A stretch of DNA of 64,000 nucleotides from Protula sp. h YS-2021. Lineage: Eukaryota > Annelida > Polychaeta > Sabellida > Serpulidae. Position 1 is the first letter of the stretch; every line of letters begins with the position of its first letter. Shown piece after piece: positions 57,000-64,000 of the stretch. The stretch is from assembly GCA_949752745.1 (NCBI GenBank), contig OX457033.1:17151407-17215406 (forward strand), read 5' to 3'. Below the pieces are notes generated by a model that was not told where the DNA came from, ran no database searches, and saw nothing but the letters and a program-made list of their open reading frames with translations. Made by a program: the position numbers and the translations under genes.

Positions 57000-59900
57000 T
57001 GCTGGAAGACATTTTAAAGATATATTTCTTTGCTCTTAGTGGCGTTTTGATGAAACTATGAAAGACGCCCTCCAACTTTTATATAACGCTACTTGCAAAA
57101 AATTGCTATATATGGTATAATGAAGCCCATTTGTTTAAATGTATTGTTGAAAATCTTTTAAAAGGTTATTTTTAGATCTTGCAGAAGACATGGAGCTGTT
57201 GCTGTATGGTTAGAGAATCATGCGATTTACTCGGTCGTGGTATGTCAGCATATCGCAACTAACAACTTTACAAGTGCAAAAAACTAAACATTGTATTTTC
57301 CTCCATTTTCAGATAATAATTGTTTGCTAGATAAAGATGCAATGTTGTACCAAGCAATTTCACAAATATTTAAACATAAAGAATAAAACATGTTAATCAT
57401 TGAACAGAGAGTTCCCTTTGGTTATCTCGTTATTTGAAAGTTCAAACGTATTTTTATTTTTTTATTTGAATCCCATCACATTTCATCCCCATTTCTCCCA
57501 ATCCGGTTTCGATGGGTAAAATTATAAGCCCAGCTACTCACGAGAAAACAGGAGATAACAATAATTAAATAAATTAGGATCATGTCTAAAAATTCACAGT
57601 TTCGGGCATTTCAGGAGTTCAGTTTAGTCGTTAGCTTTTTGCTGCATTCGGGTGAGTGGCGACACAATTGACGTTTAGTTATTTTAACATGTAAACATCG
57701 ATGCACATTCAGTTTGATTGTCTGCATTCAGGTGTTCATTAACATACTGATCAATAAACAGAAAATCTGTTGAACTTTAATTTGATCTCCATGCAATACA
57801 TTTAATTTAAAATGTAATTAACACTTAGGGGCGTTTCTATTTGTGTGTTTCTTCATAACTGTTGAAAAGTGTAACGAGTATATTTAAGAGTACTTCTGCC
57901 CTGCAATAAATTTTCCACATTTTTGCATAAGGTCCTAAGACTTTTGTAAAAAAAGAAAGCAAATTCCCTCTGCATAATATCTACTATTTTCGGAAATGGC
58001 TCTGTGTAAATATGTGAAAAACCTACTTGCTAAAGTAATAAATGAGAGGATGAGGTTAGTAATTGATTAAATAATCATAAATTGATTGGTTGGCCATTCA
58101 CTGGAGCCATGACTGTCTATGGTAGGAAAAAATACATTACTTTTAATAATTGCTTGGGAGATAAACATTGTCTAGAGCTGGTGATTAACAACTGCAGAGT
58201 ATATTTAAGAAGCACAGTCTCGTACATTTACCAAAAGCAGCCACAGTTTTTCAGAAATGCCCCATTAGAACTATATTTTTATATTTCAATGCATTTAATA
58301 CGCAAATTGATTAATTTTTATGGGGGAGGATAAATCTCTGCGTGGATTGTTTGCATATTCATAGAGAGGGGTTTTTGTATTTAATGTAGAGCGTATACAT
58401 GTACGTAAGGAATGCTAGGCTGGTATTTTCATTGTAGTTATCAAAATTTCAGGATTTTTTTTCTGGTCATATATTCCATTAGAGAGGGAATCTCCGTCCA
58501 CCTATATATGACGTCCTTTCATTCAGGTGTATGCCCTTGGTTCCCAGAATTTAATATGAATGCTTCACCTTGCATCACAGGCGAGAAAAGGGTTATCAAT
58601 GTTTGATGCATCTCAAACAGGAGTTTTATTTCTCCAACCCACTTCCAAATCCAATAACCTTATAATACCTCATTTGATTATCAGTCAAGTAGCCTACCGA
58701 TGATACTTATCTACGTTTTTAGAGGAGAAAACACCATAAAAATACGATGCAAATCTGGTATACAAGTGAGATGTTTAATAACTGTATCCATTAATCTATT
58801 CAGTTCAGCGGTTATATATGTATGAGGTACAAGATCTAAAGTCGTTTTTTAATAATTCAGGACAAGATCGTTAAGAGATTTTATATGCATTATATTAGCA
58901 GAAGTCTGAAATGTATTTTTACGAAACTGTGTAAAATGGGGTAATGTAATGCGTAAATTAGTAGGGTTAATATAAACGCCAAAAGTTGCTCCCTATATTT
59001 TAATAGTTATATCTTAAACTTTTTTTCAAATATTATATCACGAGATACCATATGTACCATATGCCCAGCAATGCACATTAGCTAGAAAAAATTGACTTTT
59101 TCACCTATTAGTGTTGTTTCATGTAGTGTATTTAAAGGCTGTTCTGCTTATCGTATTGGTAGTAAATGGAAAAGCGTTGATGTTAAATGTACAAAAGCAT
59201 TTATGCGATTGTTTTATCTGCAGCCACTATAAAAAATAATAATCTATAAATTATAGACATTCATAATGAAATGAAAAAAAGCGAAAATAACTTTGGAAAC
59301 CTGTAGAAGTTAAGTCAATTGTAATAAAGCCCCAACGTTTAAAAATATAATTATGAAAACAACACTGTCAGCCAACTTTCTATTTAGATTATTTATATTA
59401 AAAAACGGAATAAAATGCACTATATGCAATATGCTATCAATCTAGAGCATATTATGCAAAATCGGCATCATCAGGTGTGCTTTCTCAGCTTATTGATAAA
59501 TAAAATATATCATAACGCCATTTTCCTTCTTTCCACCTCCTTACATGAGCTTTACTGTGGGAGGCTATGGCAAATGTAGGCGATAATGGGCACTTCCAGC
59601 ACCATATCCTTGCATAATCTACTGGTGCATTCCTCAAAGTAACATAAGACACTTGATGTTAACCAAGCAGGTACCACTATCCAACCATTAGCGTCACCAC
59701 GTAAGGAGGAGGTAACATAGAAATGGCTTTTAAATCATTATTTTAAAAGCAGACAATAAATTTTTAAGTGCGGTCTTATCTTAGTAATTATAAAGTACAA
59801 AGATAAATCTCGACATTCATCGAAATCAACGAAAAGATAAATAGCCAAAATGTGACAGTATATTGTCTGCGTAGCAAAGTTGCACTGCACGACAGCATAT

Positions 59901-62600
59901 TCCGTGTTCAGATTTAATTTACTTATTCTTAATAATAGTCATTGTGCATGTATGGCAGTTCTAGCCAAGAACGCGTTTAGGATTTTTTAGGGGATCGGAG
60001 GGTGTCCGCTGTATGAATGGTGCGATATAAGTCTACCAATAGCATGCTCAATTTGAAAGTGATTATAGCAACATTTTATCCCAATTCGTCACATTTTAAT
60101 TCAAATTTCGTCTGCCCACAAACTATTAAATCTGGCGAATGTAAAAAATGAATTCAGCTCACCTTAACCAATGGCCAATAGCACTGCGAACATTAATTTT
60201 TTTCCTTAAGAACCCAAAAAGGACAGACTGTGTTATCCATGAGAAATTGATCTGTAATATTATCACTATATGACTGTCTTAGCATGCACACTTTAACATA
60301 CGAATAAGGGCTTCCAAATTAGGCATGTTCTTATTATGTCATGACTGCACTTAGAAGTGTTTATGTCAAGCAATATCAAGGTTTACATCCAGTACCTACT
60401 ACACACAACAGTAGTATCAAACATTTGTTTTGATAAAAACTCAAGATATTTTCAAAGAAAGTGCAACACCAAACACTCAACCCCAACTGTTAAATGAGCT
60501 GTTTAATTCAAGTCACTTTGAAAAAAGCGCCTCTCTGAGTAGACAAATGCTGAAGCAATTTGACATAAATTACCACCATTTTTAGTTGTGGATAAAGACC
60601 TTATGATGACTTTCCTCCTCTGCCTAAAATGTTGAAATGTAAGCGTAGGACCTAGTTACGATGTAAAGAAAAAAATGAAGTTATAATTTATTCTGACTAG
60701 TAAGGTATACAAGGTAAACTTGAAATCAAAAACATCTTAGTTGGGGAAGTTCTGTAGACATTCAGAATTATTTTTTCACGAATAATAGCAAACTTTATCC
60801 ATTGTAACTCAAGCGTTATTTGGTTGGCCTGAAAACATGCGTATAGAAGAACTCAAACAGTATCAGACCGACCACCAGATTACCCTAATTTCAAGAGAAA
60901 TGATGTAGTAAATACTCTATTCAGGTCAAGAATCGATGAGGAATAGTTATTTATATCTTAGAAACAACATGATGGCGCCGTCATGTTAATGCCCGCATTT
61001 TTAATAGAGTTATTGTTGTTATTCGTATCGGAATGGCTATGACCAAAAAAAAATCATTTGTGTCATAAGATACACTATCAGATCAAATACGAAAGGAGAC
61101 TGATATTGCTATTTAAAGGTTAAACTGCTTTAAATTCATAGAAAACATACACAGCAGGGAAATCCAGTCTGGGTGAACTATTACAGGTGCACTGAATGTG
61201 ATCACTATATTAACAAGAAAAGTACACAAGAAAGATCATACATGTGAAAGTATACAACAGAGTTACTTTTGTGCTAAACAGATGCATTTAATGCTGACCT
61301 GGAATCATATCTTTTTTGTTATTATGTATCAGTTGTTCCAAACCTTTCTGTCTCACCACTTTACATCTCCGTTTTAAATTATATGAATTTATAGCTCAAA
61401 CAGTATCATTGTCCTTTAAGTGGCTGCAAGTGAATACAAACTTAAATGAAAACTTCACCATTAAATTTACTTAAATACATTATGCTTTCAAAATACATTT
61501 ATCGAAAAAACTTTCAAAACACTTACATTCTAAAACAACTTTTCATAAGCAAACATGATAAACTATAGCTTGCATCGCTAATTTTATGTCAATCCTATAG
61601 TGTTTTACAAAACTGATACAGATCATAGCACTTGTAGTTACTTTCTGCTATGCTCTATATCTGGTTTTTGTGTAGCATACAAATTCAATCTTGGTTCATT
61701 TCTAAATATTTATTTTGGTATTCGGTATTTTAGAAATAAAAATCCTAAATTCTTCAGCATCAATACAACCCATTAAGGTGGTAATCTGGTACTTAAATTG
61801 GTACTCAGACACTATGCAAAGAGGCAATATTGAAACTAAAACAATTCTGACAATCTCCTAATATATTTCTGTCTTTTCTATTTCAATTTATCGGATCAGG
61901 TGCTTGCAAACCCACGATATATGTACCAGTACTCCAGTTAAGCTCTCCCTAATGAGCAATGCGACAAGCACATGAACATGAACTATTGAGATAACCATAA
62001 AATCACTCACAAGCATTCCTTAAATGTTGCAAAATATATACCTGCATGTATTATTTATCACGAAATTACATTTAAACGGGTTTTCCTGAATAAAAGTGTT
62101 CTTTTAAAAGATATTTTCTCATATCTCACTACATAACGCAGTTAATTATATGTTCTTCCAAGATTACATACACAGATTACCTCCGTAGCTATGTGTCTCA
62201 ACGTATTGGCTGACTGTATGACTTTTTTACGATAGTGTTTTTTAATGATCTGCAGAAGGAAACTGTATACATTGAATCTAATTTAGTTTTTCTCCACAAA
62301 TTACCAAGAACACTACAAAAATGTTCTTTATTATAGATTTCTATAATTCCAATTATTTAAAAAACATCTGTTTCATTTGACTTACCAGTCACTGGAGAAA
62401 TTTTATTTATCAGGATATTTACTACTTTGAATAACGGGTAGTAGTTGTCATAGTTTTTCTACGCATGTGATGTATATATTCCAATATATTTAATTCAGTT
62501 CACAAAAACAACTTAGTATCTGTAAAGTGATTATTTGATCCGTAAAATTACAGTTAAAAGAAGGATGAAAATTGTTTCATAAATATTCAGAACAAAAAAG
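57000..62600. other. AT-rich region without recognised gene
   Basis: Only short ORFs, including an 83-codon frame at 58.1 kb with no recognisable motif. No obvious repeat arrays, RNA genes or transposon ends were seen. Confidence 0.5.
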
Positions 62601-63315
62601 ATCATACAGAAGCAAGGATTATTTAGCAATTGACTAATTGCGTAATTAATTTTAAGCCTTTACCCCTTCGACAATATCTACGTTCTGTTGCAAGTGATTC
62701 TGCATTGCAGTCATCTTTTAAGGAATTGAGCATTCACCAATTCCGTACGCACATACCGGCTGCATTACTTATCAAAACTGGCTGCCTTTTACTGAAATTT
62801 ACGCGCCAGCTGTCTGTCCAGTTGAGTGTTGAAAGGTATTTTGATACTATTAACCACACACCAAATGGTTCAATTTTAGGTTCCTACTATTCACTACATT
62901 TGTAATCTAGCAGGTACTCTTCGCTTTGTGCCATAGCACACGAAACCTCTATTTTACTCTTTATACGTTATATATAGGTTTTCAGTTCAGGTAAGTTGCA
63001 TTTTGCCTTACCCCCTTGTCCCCACTTTTCAGAGTGGGGGCTATAGTATCCTTCGTCCCCTCCCGTTACGAAAGTTTGCCCCCCCCCCCAAGTTGCAAAA
63101 ACGTACAGTCAAAGGACATAATTGTTCGTCACCTTGTACGAGTTCGCGTTGGACACCGCGTGTGTACCATATTAGGGCGTTGTATACGAATACTTGACAG
63201 CGTAATTGTTACGTGATGAGCGACTTTATCCATTGTAAAATCAATGCAGATTATGTTCGTATAAGTATTGTGACAAGTTATTTTGATTTTACAAGTAAAA
63301 TTTTGGCATATAAAG

Positions 63316-64000
63316 ATGGCTTTCGGTAGGAAGGAATATGGAAGTACTGAAACAAAAAATTGTAGAAAATCATAAACACAACATAATTACTTCAGAATTG
63401 GCAAGAATTTCAATATTCCTCGGACTACAATTTGTAGTATTTTGAAAAAAAAAATGAAAAAAAGGCAGGTGTTGAAAATTGTACTGATAGAGGAAGGAAA
63501 AAAATATTTACTGAAAGAGACAAAAAAACCAACGTTCCTGGATCATTAAAGCAAATAGAAGACAAACTTTGGTGGACATAACTGGTGTATTTAATTAACA
63601 AAAATCACATAAATTTTGTACTAGAACTATCAGAAGAAATAGTAGTTTATGGTATCAACGGAGGGCCAGCAAAAAACAATGCTCAGTTACAGATGTCAAC
63701 AAGAAAACAAGAATTAAATGATGCAAAGAAAAAAAACATTGGTCAGTTGCGGGACAGTGGAAAATTGGATTTTTAGCGATGAAAGTCAAATAGTTTTGGG
63801 GAGTGATAACCGCATTTATGTTTGGAAAAAAAGGCAACGAAAAGTACAACCCCCAACTCGTGTGCCCTACACCTAGTCACAGAATTAGTTTAATGCTCTG
63901 GTGATGTGTTACCTATCAAGGGGTAGAAATAATACCAAAGTTGAAGGCACAAAAAATTGTTAAACATACATAGATATATTAGACGAAAACCTTCGGTCTG
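63316..64000 (+). pseudogene. Tc1/mariner transposase relic, cut by window edge
   Basis: Shifting plus-strand frames give a Tc1-type transposase. An N-terminal helix-turn-helix part reads LKQKIVENHKHN and SELARIS. A basic segment resembles RGRKKIFTERDKK. The DDE-domain block LDFSDESQIVLGSDNRIYVW spans a stop/frame change at about 63770. Further on there are HRISLMLW-like and GVEIIPKLKA strings. Multiple frameshifts and stops make it inactive. The 3' end lies beyond the window. Confidence 0.8.

Noticed and set aside
58082..58333. 83-codon plus-strand ORF
   Set aside because: No motif, no splice signals, ordinary AT-rich composition.
62630..62905. 91-codon frame before the mariner relic
   Set aside because: It lacks an ATG at the reported start, has no recognised motif and no splice context.

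Overview
This is AT-rich, intron-containing animal nuclear DNA. Three conserved animal genes can be recognised: PIKFYVE (minus strand, about 7.8-28.4 kb, C-terminal part missing), RPL28 (plus, 35.4-40.5 kb, complete) and an RNF26-type RING E3 ligase gene (minus, 44.9-46.1 kb, one coding exon). The repeats suggest a lophotrochozoan, most likely a mollusc. Several elements combine 170-180 bp tandem core repeats with an (ACGG)n microsatellite and a terminal hairpin, as in the bivalve 'pearl'/Helentron-type elements. There are also a FLYWCH-MULE relic, a Tc1/mariner relic and a tRNA-derived SINE. The phylum is an inference; other marine invertebrates are possible.

Layout. 1-2.3 kb: degraded MULE transposase. 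2.9-3.9 kb: plus-strand coding exon for an unrecognised N-glycosylated, probably secreted or membrane protein, followed by a tandem repeat that begins at its stop codon. 7.8-28.4 kb: 24 well-supported PIKFYVE exons plus two tentative 5' ones. All splice phases agree, and the exons cover FYVE, DEP, the TCP-1/chaperonin-like domain and the Cys-rich conserved region. The lipid kinase domain was not found in the 7.8 kb to the left. 28.4-35 kb: no convincing gene; foldback MITE, TAA microsatellites, a 765-bp insertion with a 9-bp target duplication, and diverged duplications. 35.4-40.6 kb: RPL28, whose third intron holds a 2.3-kb terminal-inverted-repeat element that itself contains a pearl-like array. 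40.7-41.15 kb: 449-bp MITE just downstream. 42.8-43.55 kb: second pearl-like element. 44.9-46.1 kb: RNF26-like gene. 46.8-47.0 kb: SINE. 47-62.6 kb: AT-rich with no recognised gene, only a few weak candidate exons. 63.3 kb to the end: Tc1/mariner relic running off the edge.

The most unusual signal is that four tandem repeats sit exactly on exon ends: two PIKFYVE splice donors, one PIKFYVE acceptor and the 3.9-kb stop codon. The repeat units contain copies of the exon-edge sequence. The other notable item is the element in RPL28 intron 3, whose roughly 160-bp inverted repeats are built from copies of an 18-bp palindrome.

The three named genes are not known to form a pathway. PIKFYVE and RNF26 both act on endosomes (PI(3,5)P2 synthesis and perinuclear endosome positioning), but their nearness here is probably chance. 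Homology statements rest on recall of the families; no database search was run.
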